Under the pieces are notes generated by a model. The model did no database searches. It was given only the letters and a program-made list of their open reading frames with translations, and was not told where the DNA came from. Position numbers and translations under genes: made by a program. A stretch of DNA of 64,000 bases. Origin: Lepraria neglecta. Its lineage: Eukaryota; Ascomycota; Lecanoromycetes; Lecanorales; Stereocaulaceae. Below, piece after piece: positions 36,431-47,809 of the stretch (positions within the stretch are counted from its first letter, which is position 1; every line of letters begins with the position of its first letter). The stretch is taken from assembly GCA_033220425.1 (NCBI GenBank), contig CM065651.1, positions 4,464,001 to 4,528,000 of the forward strand, given 5' to 3'.

Positions 36431-37027
36431 GGAGCTCAAGTCCGCCAGTCTTGTAGTGGAGCCTAACAATTTGGTACCTGGAACCCAAACCTTAGACCTG
36501 GGCTCAATAGTAGGTGAATGTTGTGTCTAAGGATCAACAAGCTCGTCCGCAAAATAAGGTAGGAGCACTGAAGCATCTCTCCTCTTCTCGACGGTCCGGC
36601 CCAACAGTCCCTAAAAATAGCACCCCTGCTGGCCCCTCTCGTCATAGGAGAAATAATGGGCCCCGGGAGCCGCCCGGAGATCGCCCTATGAGTCCCTGTA
36701 CAAGCTTCGGGGCTTCGTTTAGGGGCTTTTTAGAGCGGCCCGTTAAGAGTTCCCTAAAACGCGAACCCCTGTGTCAGATTGGTAAGGAGCTTGGGTAGAA
36801 TTATAGTCAACTGGACAGATGATCCTACGAGGCACGCAATAAAGAAAACTCCCGTTGGTCCTTAGCGTCCATCTCGCGTACTCCTTCCTTCGACATCGTT
36901 CCTTCGCCAACACAGGCACCAGCATTTAAAGATATCGGTAGAATATTTTTCAATCCGAGCAGCCATTGTACACCATTCAAAGACTTCCAAAGTACCAGGA
37001 TACATCCCCATCTCTCTAATCACAACA
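36431..37027. other. Intergenic; possible low-copy repeat remnant
   Basis: From 36510 to 36800 the plus strand is open, basic and Pro/Ser/Arg-rich (for example SSRRSGPTVPKNSTPAGPS), with base composition unlike its neighbours. It might be a retroelement gag-like remnant, but no family motif is visible. The rest is promoter of the hydrolase. Confidence 0.3.
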
Positions 37028-37879
37028 ATGTCTCTCCCCACCATCGTCATTGTCCCGGCGGCATGCCAACCACCCTCCCTCTACGCCCCCTTCGCCTCCG
37101 CTCTCCAAGCCCAAAATTTCACAGTAGCAGTCATAGCCACACCTTCAGTCGGCGCATCGCCCGGCCTCAAAGATAACTGCCAGGACATTGCCGCTGTACG
37201 AAAAGTAGTCACCAGTTTGCTCGATGATGGCAACGAAGTCATTGTGCTGATGCATTCTTACGGCGGCATTCCTGGTTCAGCGGCTCTGAATGGGCTGGGC
37301 AAGGTTGAGAGGGAGAAGAATGGAGAGAAAGGTGGGGTGGTGAGGTTGGTTTATGTTGCGAGCTGGATTTTGAGAGAGGGGGAAACGTTGCCTGGAGCCG
37401 GTGATTTGGAGACGTTGAGGAAGCATGCTAGTGATGGTCTCGATGAGGAGGTTTGTGTTTTCAAATTATCCACTATTCCCAGATCGTACCTTGTCGGATT
37501 TAGCACATTCTAACATCGGCCCCAGGCTGGCACGCTTCTGGTCACGCCAAACGCTGCGCTATACATGATGTTCCACGACATTTCCACCTCAGAAGGCGAA
37601 CACTGGGCTTCTCTTTTCAAACCGCACAGTCTCGGGGCCATGTGGTCGCCGCAGTCTTACGCCGCGTTCCAGGATATCCCGTCTACGTATGTGATCTGTG
37701 ACCTTGATCGCGTCATGCCTGTTGCGCAGCAGGAGGGCTTGATTGAGAAGGCGAGAGAGGTACAGCCGAAAGCTTTTGAAGTTGTTGAGAGGCTGGAGAG
37801 TGGGCACGAACCTATCTTGAGTAAGGTTGAGGAGTTGGTTGCGGTTGTGGAGAGGGCTGTGAAGGGGACGAGATGGTAG
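37028..37879 (+). CDS. Alpha/beta hydrolase
   Basis: Exons 37028-37450 and 37526-37879 (phase 0, intron gtttgt...ccccag), about 258 aa. N-terminus PTIVIVPAACQPPSLYAPFA is the first strand with oxyanion region; nucleophile elbow LMHSYGG gives Ser at about residue 81; acid VICDLDRVMP; catalytic His in RLESGHEPILS near the C-terminus. This is the compact fungal alpha/beta-hydrolase type related to plant methyl-ester (salicylate/jasmonate) esterases; substrate unknown. No signal peptide, so probably cytosolic. Complete triad and no disabling change. Confidence 0.9.
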
Positions 37880-38107
37880 GTCAGTAATGGTGGCTATGGC
37901 AGGTGAGTCTTCACGAGGGCCGGAAACTATGTACGCATTAAAATGAACGCTGCTCAATGGTGCATAATTTACAAAGTCTCGTATCAAGAGCGTTAGGGTG
38001 TCTATGGTACAACTCCAACTTGGCCTTTTGCTAAATATCTTCATACGCAAGCAACTGTGTAGCCTCCTCTATAATGGTTCTCGATCTCCGCAGCCTTCAA
38101 ATGCATC

Positions 38108-38788
38108 TCAAATGTTGAAATTCTCCCACTCCTCCTTATCCTTGACATCACCAACATGCTCACCACCCAAATTCGAATTCATCACCCCCTGCTTCAACTC
38201 CGTCCCCTCAGTCTGCACCTGTTTCCTCAACACCCTCTCAGCGCGATACATCCGATAAAACCTCCTAATCAGAAACCACATCACCGCAACCAATACCACA
38301 ATAATCACCCCCAGGACAATACTAACCACATCCCCCGTCTGCAACGCCTTCTTCCCCTGCACGGGCTCCAGCGTGGGCGCTATTTTTGCAACAGTAGGCG
38401 CCGGGGCGGTAAAAGTAACTGGCAAAGTGACATTAACCCGCTCCCGAATAGTCACCGGCTGCGTAATCGTACTAACGCTCGTGGCAATGGTGTTGAAACT
38501 TGTAGCTGCGACGACGGTATCGTAGGCTGTTCGCCAGCTTATTATTGTGGTCCAGACGTGGATTGTTTCTGTGACTGAGACTGTGATTGTTTCGGCGTTG
38601 TCGCGGGGTGTGGGTGGTGCTGGGGGTGTGGTCGTTGCGGCGGCTTGAGGGACGGAGAGACAGCCTTGGCCGTGGCAGATGGCGGGTTGGTCGGCGCGTT
38701 GTTGGATATTGGGGGGTGCGGTGGATGTGGCGATGATGGTGATAGGGGAGGGGAGGAGTTGGCTGATGGAGTGGGGTAGGAGACGCAT
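38108..38788 (-). CDS. Single-pass membrane protein with Ser/Thr-rich outer part
   Basis: Single exon, 226 aa. Hydrophobic N-terminus, then a Thr/Pro-rich region (TTTPPAPPTPRDNAETITVS), one strong transmembrane helix VVSIVLGVIIVVLVAVMWFL at about 148-168 followed by a basic stop-transfer RRFYRMYRAERVLRKQ, and a short charged cytosolic tail. Layout resembles Mid2/WSC-type cell-wall sensors or SKG6-like proteins of fungi, but no Cys-rich head is present. Role at the plasma membrane or wall is inferred. Confidence 0.75.
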   Translation of the reverse strand: MRLLPHSISQLLPSPITIIATSTAPPNIQQRADQPAICHGQGCLSVPQAAATTTPPAPPTPRDNAETITVSVTETIHVWTTIISWRTAYDTVVAATSFNTIATSVSTITQPVTIRERVNVTLPVTFTAPAPTVAKIAPTLEPVQGKKALQTGDVVSIVLGVIIVVLVAVMWFLIRRFYRMYRAERVLRKQVQTEGTELKQGVMNSNLGGEHVGDVKDKEEWENFNI

Positions 38789-40447
38789 GTTGATGGTTTG
38801 GTTGAGTAGTTGTTGATGCGAGTTGTCTTCTATGCCACGAGATTTGAGGGAACAGTTGATGGTGAACGCTTTATGGCGAGAGGAGAATCCGATTCCAATC
38901 CAGCCAGAAGTTTTGTGTCGAAGAGACCTGCCGGCAGGAGTGGTATGATTGAGACAAAGGTATTAGTATTGGCGCAATCGGATTGTTATCCGTTGTTCGA
39001 TTATGGAGGCCAGCTCAAAGCTCATTGTCTTTATGCGCACTGCGCTGTTTTCTTTGTTCGCGTATTAAACTCGTCGTCTCCGTGCACAGGCTCCAGTTGA
39101 GTTGGCCGCATTGTTATGTTCTTCCTTCTTCTTCCTTGTGGTACATTCTCTGAAAGCAGAAGCAGGTCAAGAGGTGCAGAATTGTGACAACAACGAGCTG
39201 CTGCGCGTGGACATGCTATTTGCAGGCAGGGCGAGCATATATACCAGTCGAGTTCATTGTGACTAGCCCATCACGGGCTACAAGGGCCTACCCTTCATAC
39301 TCTTTGTGTCTTCTTGGACCATAAGACCATGCGGCCGCATCAGAAGATAGGACTCTGGGTAGACGAAACATCGTCGTACTACAATCGTGGTAAGGCGTGA
39401 TGGTAGAGACCAATCAACCCCAGTACGACCAACCCGTCATAGACCCTAGCGCTTTTCACAAAACCCACCTAAGTCCCACAATGTCGCAAAGGTGAGCAAA
39501 GGATACCAAACCGAATATTGTGAGTCACAATGCGAATCCGAAACACTGTCGCATCCCTCGCGCCAAGACCTGCGATCTGCGCTCTGATTGGTCAATTTTC
39601 AAAACCTTGGCTGACCAAGCCGCGACCATTTTTTGACCAGTTCCTTGCTGCTTGTACAACGATGCACAATTACGATACATACCATCATCCTTTTATCAGT
39701 GGTGCACCAAATGCCAATGCCTCGCCGTCGAACTCCAACACACACTGCCATCCCACTTCCAAAGCCACTACTCGTCAGATCTCAGCTCGATAATCACGAA
39801 TAAGCACCACGACACAGGACAGTAATATCATCCCGTAGCCCACCAACAACTTCAATGATCCTCCCACACTCATACACGCCGAAGACTATTCAATGAATAA
39901 AGTTTCTCAACCACACTACATCGGCTTTCCCAACACTTCTCCAGAAGTCCTCAAAGGAACTATATATTCCCGCCAGGGCGAGTGCCAGAGGTGGGCCGTA
40001 AATTCAACGGTGAAGTCCAATTATTCAAGGATAAACTCCTTAGATTCCGTGCGCAGGAAATGCTGCACGGATATCGCCCATTGCCGCACAGTGATTTGCA
40101 TCCTGAAACTCTAGAAACCCTGCGAATAGGACCAGTTTCCTCTCGTGCACCTGATTCTTCAAGGCGTCCTTTACATCCCTTCATTCTTACTGTATCATTG
40201 CTTGGAAACATTGAGCTCTGACATGACCAGAATCTTCAGAGCCCGTCAATAAAGTCTATCTACATACAATCTCACACAACGACCCTTCTCAAATTGTACA
40301 AGAATATCGCCACATTAATACCCGAGATTATCTTAGGTATGCCATTTGTCCCGAACCACCATTGTAAAGAGAAGATGATTGCACTGTAGCCAGTATGAAA
40401 TGACGCGATTCGCCCTCAAACTGGCTGTCCAGCCACCTAAACAAGCC
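38789..40447. other. Intergenic with weak small frames
   Basis: About 1.6 kb with no recognised gene. A plus-strand frame at 39982-40221 (VGRKFNGEVQLFKDKLLRFR) looks mildly protein-like but has no family and no clear partner exon. Nothing else is supported. Confidence 0.4.
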
Positions 40448-41141
40448 TCAGACGATCGCAGTTCGTATCGCAATGTAAAGCCAAGTTCTCAGCGTCTGCC
40501 TTGTTGCCACTGCATGAAGGGCGATTTCTGCATGGTCTTCCTCTAGAGATTCCAGGTATGCAGAACATACCATCAGGTGCCCATGATCATATGTTTGTAA
40601 AACATTAAGTATTGCCTCTCTCTTCGCAGCCATGACATTGAAGAGCCTGACGGTCACAGCGTCTTCCCTGTGGATGTTCGAAGTGGTGTTAATAACCTTG
40701 GTTCGGCACTATGTGAACCCGAAATCAGCAGTGGGGTTTTAACATGGAATCAAGGCCATTTCTTCGGAGTCTAAACTCAAACCAGTGGCTAGATGCTTAC
40801 TGCTGGGCAGGAGTTGTCAAAGCTGGGAGAAAATGCCCACTAGCATAATTCGTAATCAGCATTCTCTCATCAAGACAACACCATTTGAGACTTAACTCAA
40901 CAGTCCAAAAAAAAACGATAGGAGAAAAATTACTTACACGGGCTAGACAGTTTATGCAGAAAACATGGCCGCAGAAAGGTAGTTGCACAGGCTGATTGAC
41001 AGCTGAGCCTATTTGCCAAGAAATATTCTCAAAAGTCTCCATACAGATGGGACGTTAGTCGCTGGCAGGCAGCTCCGTAGAGATGTAGGGTATTTTACGG
41101 AGAAATGCAAAAGTCAGGAGGACTTTGGCTTTGTCTGCCAT
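40448..41141 (-). pseudogene. RING-finger family gene, copy A, disabled
   Basis: ATG at 41141 (MADKAKVLLTFAFLRKIPYI). The RING should start SxCPICMETF; here it reads D-stop-RPICMETF, so a TAA and a Cys-to-Arg change hit the first zinc ligand. The remainder is well kept: VQLPFCGHVFCINCLAR, a GTAAGT intron, WAFSPSFDNSCPA with a GTAAGC donor, a second intron ending CACATAG, then CRTKVINTTSNIH, and the shared tail AYLESLEEDH to a stop at 40448. The family encodes putative E3 ubiquitin ligases; this copy lacks the membrane helices of its divergent neighbour. Head-to-head with copy B, 381 bp between the ATGs. Confidence 0.8.
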
Positions 41142-41522
41142 GATGCTAATGTGCTTGAGGTATATGGAGATACCGTGGAGATACTGGTGGATTTGTTTGG
41201 CGACTGCTTATGGGAAGTTGGAGTGTCTCCCGTCAAGGTGTCGAAAAGATGTTGGAGATCAGGTTGATCTGGATTTTCTGGATTTTCTACCCGCCCTCAC
41301 GTGAGGTTTAGATCAACACAGCAATTACCCAACTCCAGCTAGCTCTCATCCTCACCGTTGTTGCTATTTAATTATCTGTCTGAATCATTTAACAGTAGTC
41401 TCAACGCAAAACACATCATCTCATCTCCATCCCATCTTTCTCGAATCTCTTTCTCCTCGTCATCATCCCCCCACAAGAAAGAAGGCACGCCAAACATCTT
41501 CTACCCCCAGCTCAAGTCCAAC
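41142..41522. promoter_or_regulatory. Shared upstream region of a divergent RING gene pair
   Basis: The 381 bp between the ATGs of copies A (minus) and B (plus) must contain both promoters. From about 41440 it is pyrimidine-rich (CTTTCTCGAATCTCTTTCTCC), a common feature near fungal transcription starts on the plus side. No specific operator is recognised. Confidence 0.4.
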
Positions 41523-42322
41523 ATGCCCTCCCTCGACAACACAATCGCCACATTCTCCTACCTCAGCAAGAACCCCTACATCAGCATCAAAGACCTCTCA
41601 CGGTATGAGCACGACTGCCCCATCTGCCACGAATCTTACTACCCAAGTACCTCATCTGATCAACCGATCAAACTACGATGTGGCCACGTCATAGGGATCA
41701 ACTGCGTCGCCAGGTAAACGCCTTTTTTGTGCTGCTTTTCGCCTTCTCTACCAGATTCGATTGGAAAGACGTGCTAACGCTTCAACCGTATAGATACGCC
41801 TTCTCCCGCACCTCCGACAGCGCATGTCCAATCTGTCACGCCCCAATCGCCGACGAGCCTGACAAAGAATCTTACAGCGGCTCGACGAACGCATTGATGG
41901 CTCTCTTAGCCGTATTCCATGGCCGTCTTGTAACAACCGAGACGCGAGAACTTTTGCTGGAAGAGATACAAGGGAAGCTCGATGGGCGGAATATGATTCT
42001 CCTCGCTGCGTACCTCGAATCCCTGGATGGAAGTTTGAACGCGCGTGATGCTGCGCTCGGAACACTACACTCCGCAACTCCTCAAAGCCAAAGTTCGTTA
42101 GAACAGTATTTACCCATTGTGATGATATTGCCACTTCCCGGAATTTTTGTGGGAGTATTAATGGTATGTGGGTATTCGGATCATGAGATTAGGATGATCA
42201 ATTTGGTTTTTTATGTGTTGCTTTTCTTTTATGAGTTGGGGATGCGTGTGAAGCAAGAGGGGGATCGGACAGTGTTAATTGCGCTGGGGCTGGCTGTGGT
42301 GTTTTGTCTTTTTTGCTTGTAA
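41523..42322 (+). CDS. RING-finger membrane protein (putative E3 ligase), copy B
   Basis: Exons 41523-41713 and 41794-42322 (phase 2, intron gtaaac...gtatag), about 239 aa. N-terminus MPSLDNTIATFSYLSKNPYI, RING: CPICHESY, LRCGHVIGINC, then CPICHAPI (C3HC-type spacing, all zinc ligands present). A helical middle (RELLLEEIQGKLDGRNMILL, AAYLESL) leads to three hydrophobic segments near the C-terminus (YLPIVMILPLPGIFVGVLMV, INLVFYVLLFFYELG, TVLIALGLAVVFCLFCL). RING proteins recruit E2 enzymes; membrane position and substrates are inferred. With 55943-57028 it is one of two family members here that look intact. Confidence 0.85.
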
Positions 42323-42591
42323 ATGCGCGTGGAGGTGGGTGGTGTTGGGGTAAGAGAAGAGGGGGGGGGTGCTTGCTTTTTGGATGGGTGGGGGCGATGG
42401 GGTGTCTTCACGTTGGACGGACGAAGAGGCAATAGTGAAACGAAGAGGCAAGCGTTGGACTGTCATGGTCGGACACGAGTTGATTTTCCAAGATAAATTG
42501 TTTTAGAAAAATATTATGAACAAATACCATACACCAACCTCATGCTTAGATTCATTATTTGAGTCGACGACTGACCGCCTCACTAGGCATC

Positions 42592-44924
42592 TCACGGCAT
42601 ACCCATAAACAAATTCAACATCGCCGGGTAATTCGGCGTTCCCAAGCCTGTAACCGGATCCCAGCCCTTGGAGACAGCGAAGCCATTTGTGCCGCATCCG
42701 GGATTACTACCAACGGTGATATCGTGGAGGACTGTTGGATTGGCATACTAGAATCAGGTCGTGTCAGGAACGACTCACCGTCATTGGGACAGGTGAGTAT
42801 GTGAAGAACTTACCAGAGTCGGGTTAACAAAGCCAATAGTGCTCTTCCCAACAGCAATCCTCTCCTCATTGATCCTGTTGAGAATAGCAGCAAAAACAGG
42901 AGTAGCGGCTGACGTGCCACCAATGAGCGTAGATGCACCCATGTTGTAGATAGCAACATTATCACCAACAGCAGAAACATCTGGGTATCCACGGCCATTG
43001 ATATTGTAGATACCGCCATTAGCGCCGAAGCTATTGTTGTTAGTGCTGGAGTAGTATGGGTACTGGGTGCCAGCGGTCTTGAAGTAGGCGGCCACAGCAG
43101 CGGATTGGTAGCTTGGGATGGCGTAGATGTTGCTGAAGCCACCGCCGGATGGGAAACGCGTTACTGCGGTTTCTTGATCCTTAGTCGGGTCGCCGCCTGA
43201 TGGGAGGAAAGTGGCACCAGCTGTTGTGAGGTATGGGCAGGTAGCTGGAAAGTCAGGCGAGAAGATATTGCCAGAGCCGAGGCAGCCATCAGAGCTATCA
43301 TCACCAGCAGGGCCGGCAACACCAGAGTCGCCGGACGCGACGACGATGGAGATACCCTGCATCCCGAGCTTCATGTACTCACTGCACTGGCGCTGCTGGT
43401 AAGATGCTGGAAGATCGGCTTCTTGGCCGCCGTAGGAGATTGAAATGACGTTGGTGGGTTTGTAGACGCCACATTCGAGCGCACCCTTGTATCCACCGGT
43501 TTGGGGGTCAGGGTAAGGTGGGTCGAGTGGGGAGTTTCCAGTCTCGCCGTCAGCGGAGAAGGTGCAGTAGGAGCCATCGATGGCGTCGAGGAAGTTGTTG
43601 AGGAAGCCTTGGTAGGTGTAACTGGCCTCGTAGACTGGGTCATCGGTTTGGAACAGGATGCTGTTCTGTGGGTAGATAATGGGGTAGGATATTTGGAAGT
43701 CGAGGTCAGACTCCGGGCCAGCATTTGCTACTGGGTCAGGGGCTACGGCGCCGTCGATGGAGTCGAGAGTTGGGTGGGTTCCTTGAGGGATGTTGGGGGA
43801 GAGAGAAGCGAAGAAGTCGTTAAGATCCGTTTGACTGTAGACGTCGCCTAGGTCCTCAAAGATGCCTAGCTCGTTGCCTGCAGCATGTTTTGTGGGAGTA
43901 GTGATGTTGTAGAGAGTCTTGATGCAGGCTGGGGTGATTGCAACATCGCAAGTCGATGCCAGAGGCGCCTTGACGAGTGCTTCGATTCCAGGTGCGGGAA
44001 CGGGCTTCTTCAACGGTGGCTGGAGATGCTGCCCTTTCGTGGTTACGCCAAACGTTCGCTTCTGCAACTCCGGGTCCGTCCTTGATCGAGAAGGGGTAAG
44101 AAGCTTGATGCCTGGGGTGATGTAGTCGACGTGATCCCGAATGTGTTCTGGGAGGTAATACCTACAATAGGTTAGGCAATCTAGAACTTCCCAAAGGACA
44201 AGACGAATGCTTACTCATCAGTCCCAATGTTGGACTTTCCAGTGATATAATGAGCGTAATGATGGTATTCGGCCTTCACTAATGATTCTACCTCGCCAGT
44301 TGTAGCGTCGAATTGCAACCATTGCTTGTTTACAGACTGGCGGACACGGTCTGTGGAAATGCCCGAGCTATGCAGCCAGCTCTTCACGGCATCAACTGTG
44401 TCTTTGCGGGGAGCAAAGATCTCATGAACTTTCTCAGCCGAGTAATGCTTGCCGTAACGCTCTGATGCTGGGTTTGAGCTAGAAGAACGTCAATCAGGTT
44501 TCAATCGATTATTCACAATTTCGTGTGTCGAATGACAACACATTCATCTCTGGATCAGGGTATGATACAAGGTTCGGCCAGCAGAGTCGCAACACCATGA
44601 TTCTCGTGAAGTGCTTGCATATTTTGAACAGAAAAGGGTGACGGAAGCAATCGAACGGTGATGTGTCATTAGGAATGCATGGGCAATGGCAGAGCACGGA
44701 AGTAATTTAGCTTACACTTCATCGAGTAGGCCAGGTCCTAAGTCTAAATTGCTCTGGGTCAAGCCAATGCGCACTGGCAGCACAATGGATGGATCAACTC
44801 TACCACGCTTTTCCCAATGGCGTGGAGCGGCATCACGCTGTTCGTGTAAGACATGGGAAGAGGTAGGAGCGGCAGCCGCACGAAGCGCGGTGAGGCAAAG
44901 AAGAGATAAGATTAAAATCTGCAT
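42592..44924 (-). CDS. Secreted sedolisin (S53) family tripeptidyl-peptidase-like protease
   Basis: Exons 44924-44716, 44478-44215, 44161-42814 and 42747-42592, phases consistent, about 658 aa. Signal peptide MQILILSLLCLTALRAAAAP; prodomain over exons 1-2 (SERYGKHYSAEKVHEIFAPR is the typical pro-S53 block). The mature enzyme shows the catalytic Glu and Asp in ESDLDFQ, the oxyanion Asp in VVASGDSGVAG and the nucleophile Ser in IGGTSAATPVFA, then NPTL-YANPTVLHDITVG, with the Ca-binding C-terminus GFAVSKGWDPVTGLGTPN. Sedolisins are acid-active secreted peptidases that cleave tripeptides from N-termini, used for nutrition or host protein attack. No disabling change. Most robust call in the window. 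Confidence 0.95.
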
Positions 44925-45307
44925 GTTGAGAAAGAAGCGATTGGAGAGGAATGAAAGACTGTATTATTCTGTAGAGACAGTGGGCGGTGCGGCAGTATTT
45001 ATAGGGAGTGTGAGGGAGGGTGAACGTCGCAGTACATCAGATGCACTTGTCTCTCCGTGGATGTCGGAATGGTGGTTGTGTGCTGGCCTTCCTTTTTGGT
45101 TTACAATAATGCAGATAGGAAGGAGAGGATACATTGGATAGACGTCGGCGGTCCGACCTCCTGGACCCCCTTTCTAAGCCTTCATTGGCTAAACCCAATG
45201 ACGATCGGATGCCCGAAGAAGAACATCATGAGCTCGTAGCACCGGGTATGTGTTGCGCAAGTTGCGTGGGAGATAGGGATCGTCAATGGTAATTTAAAGG
45301 AAGCAGC

Positions 45308-45532
45308 TTAGATCTCGATAAGGTCGATGACGGCAGCACCCGCGAGAACATCTTCCCCTTTGGGCAGGTGCAATTTCGGTTGAACGGCCCCTAAACCAAT
45401 CAAGCCCGGGGCACCAAGCCAACCGCATCTACAAGCGCCACCACTTGTTTGGATTAGGAAGTCTCCCTCATGACTCGTACGGCCTGGAGAGCCCAAGGTC
45501 CGAGCTCCGGGGGTCACAGGGATGGCATTCAT
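45308..45532 (-). CDS. Weak small hypothetical frame
   Basis: 74 codons, Gly-rich (PGRTSHEGDFLIQTSGGACR, PKGEDVLAGAAVIDLIEI). Ends with a stop at 45308 and has an ATG, but no upstream exon or signal peptide. Could be the C-terminus of an eroded gene. No family recognised. Confidence 0.25.
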   Translation of the reverse strand: MNAIPVTPGARTLGSPGRTSHEGDFLIQTSGGACRCGWLGAPGLIGLGAVQPKLHLPKGEDVLAGAAVIDLIEI

Positions 45533-46454
45533 AGAGCAGGTGCCCGCATCAGTGAACTATCTCGTAGAAGTTTGTCTTCACCTGATGATTTCATATTCTT
45601 TGGATGTAGTGTGAGGTCGCGCGCGTGAACCTGGTCATTTGCAATCTCATGTTTTGGCCTGAGGTCTTCCGCCGGACTGACGTGCATCATGCAGAATCCT
45701 TCAACGGCGCTCCAACATCACGGAGGATTGCTTTGGGGCGGCGCTACTTATCAGTGGCAAGCAACTCCCCCGCATGACGGATGCCCGCCTTAGAAATATA
45801 TTGAAGACGCATCAACCAATCGATTTTGTTAGCTAAAGATCGAGAAACGGAGTGCGTCTAGCGACACCACGCGACCCGCCTCCTGCTTTATTTTGACCAC
45901 CCCGATGATCAATTGTGGCGTTCATATCAAGTAGGCGAACGGACTCGTCGTATTCGCGTAGAGGCAGACTTTGCGGAGACGGGTCTCGTTTCTTTTTTTC
46001 GAGGACAGAACTCCTTGACCGGAATGTGCGTGCAGTACAGTGGCTAAGTTGCGAGTATGTCCATATCTCTATCCTATAGAGATGACCGAGAGATCACAAT
46101 GCAGAGGCACTGGCAAGTGCAAGTATTCCTTGAATGAGTTGCAGGGTGTGTAGGGGACTCAAACTTTCCGACCATTAGTGATAAAACCAAGAGCCATGTT
46201 GCAATCTAGTTGCCTGATTGCTCTTTATGCGATTCCATTGTCTATCCCTGTTGTCTACAGGCAGATTTTGCTAGCAAATAGACGGAGATATCTATTAGTA
46301 CTCCATAGATTCCTATCTCTTAGCTAGTAAGTCAATTGAGTGCTTTCTGCCAGTGCAACAAGCCAAATCCCGTGCCTTGCGTTAGAGAGACTGGCTAAGC
46401 CATTCCTCCAACTTCAAAGCTTGCAGCGGAGATGTCAACTAAGCAAGCACCCTT

Positions 46455-46705
46455 CCCTGCTGACTGAGTCTATCGCCTATGTGCTCCTTCAGAGCTTCCT
46501 CTGCGGTATCTTCTTTCGCACTTTTAATGAAACTCCGTAATACCAGTTGCGGGCTGCAGTACCGTTAGCGTTGACGGCTAATGCATTGCAGCCCGCTAAT
46601 GGTACGATGGGAATTACAATAAAAGCGCGTAAGAAGATGCCGTAGAGGAAGCTCTGAAGGAGCTTACGAGCAATGGGCTTAGTCAGCGGAGATATAAAAC
46701 TGCAA
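46455..46705. repeat. ~250 bp imperfect palindrome
   Basis: The left arm (GCTCCTTCAGAGCTTCCTCT at about 46480) is repeated inverted at about 46656-46675 (AGAGGAAGCTCTGAAGGAGC), and the pairing continues inward through TCTTCTT-CGC-CTTTTA to GCGGGCTGCA/TGCAGCCCGC with almost no loop. It extends outward to CTGCTGACTGAG / CTTAGTCAGCGG. Arm identity is about 80%. No coding role is seen; it is too long for a terminator and looks like a palindromic mobile-element remnant or inverted duplication. Confidence 0.7.
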
Positions 46706-47809
46706 ATGTTCGGCGAGGGCTCGTCGACATTATAGCCTGACATTTCTCCCACGATCCGCTCATGTTTCATCTTCCCAGCCAGTGGATCGTCCGCAATATG
46801 CAGAGCACACTGGCTTCGCTTTGGTCCCGAGCCGAGCGGTCACAGACCAACGATCTCGAGTCAGGACTCTGGCTAGAAGATATTGCAGTCGAGACCCTAC
46901 GGCCTTCCACTGACCCTTCGTTTCATGCGGTATCCTTATCCAGTCACTCTTGAAGAGCCTTTTCCAACGTTGCCCAATCGTTTGCAAGCCCATTATGCTC
47001 GCGCAGCTCCCTCATCGGAGTATCCGGTTATGTGTTTAGACCCGTCTCGCTTCTTTCTTGCCCCCAGCTTTTCACGGCATGTCCCACCTATGTAGACCCT
47101 TGTTGTTCAAGAAAACGGTCGCACGGGTAATCGCTCGTGACATCCACCCAAGGCGGTCACATCGCCGCGCTCCCAGGAGGTCGTTCGAGAGGAGGTGATT
47201 GGAGCATGTTGTAGCGGCGATGCCGAGTGAGCCATTGCAAGACGCGTAGAGGGCGGAAGCTGGGAGCAGGCTTGGAATGAGCGACATGGGAAGCACAACA
47301 TAAATCTCTCAGAGAGCAGGATAATAGCAAAGATTGTGTGGGCTGAGGATGCTCGTCAATTGGAACACTTGCTGGGATAAGTCTTGGCGCTTACCTCAGC
47401 GTGCTCTTTCAGTCCAGTCAAATTCCCTTCAACGCTCATTCCACATACCACTAGATTGAAGGTGCCCATCAACCTTCGGGAGTTCTACACCTACATTGCC
47501 TGTTGCATCATCTGAAAACCACGAATTGGAGCATAACGCTATGAGTGAAAGAATCTAAGCTCGCATACCGTCAAAAGACTTCGCTCCTCTCTCACGGAGT
47601 TACCTATGGCTGGAAGTTTTTGCTCATCTCTCTTTAATTTCTTCAACGACTATCAACTCCATCTACTCTACATTTGTTTCAACGCTAGGAATGGACCGAC
47701 TTTCTCTGCGAAGTTCCTGCCATTAAAATGCTAATAAACCAGCAACTTCATACAAAATCAAGGCTCGACTCAGCTTCTTCCAGCATCAGCAGACCACTCG
47801 GTCTTCTTA

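Larger units (their letters stand above)
44925..47809. other. Long gene-poor stretch
   Basis: Apart from the weak frame at 45.3-45.5 kb and the palindrome at 46.45-46.70 kb, I see no gene in this 2.9 kb. The first part is the promoter of the sedolisin gene. Confidence 0.5.

Noticed and set aside
36514-36798. Basic Pro/Ser/Arg-rich frame as a real gene
   Set aside because: No family, no splice structure and unusual composition; listed only as a possible repeat remnant.
43371-43851. Two frames inside the sedolisin gene
   Set aside because: Both are overlapping shadows of the long, well-supported peptidase exon.
46340-46770. Plus and minus frames at 46.3-46.8 kb as a gene
   Set aside because: They mirror each other because of the palindrome; neither shows a protein motif.
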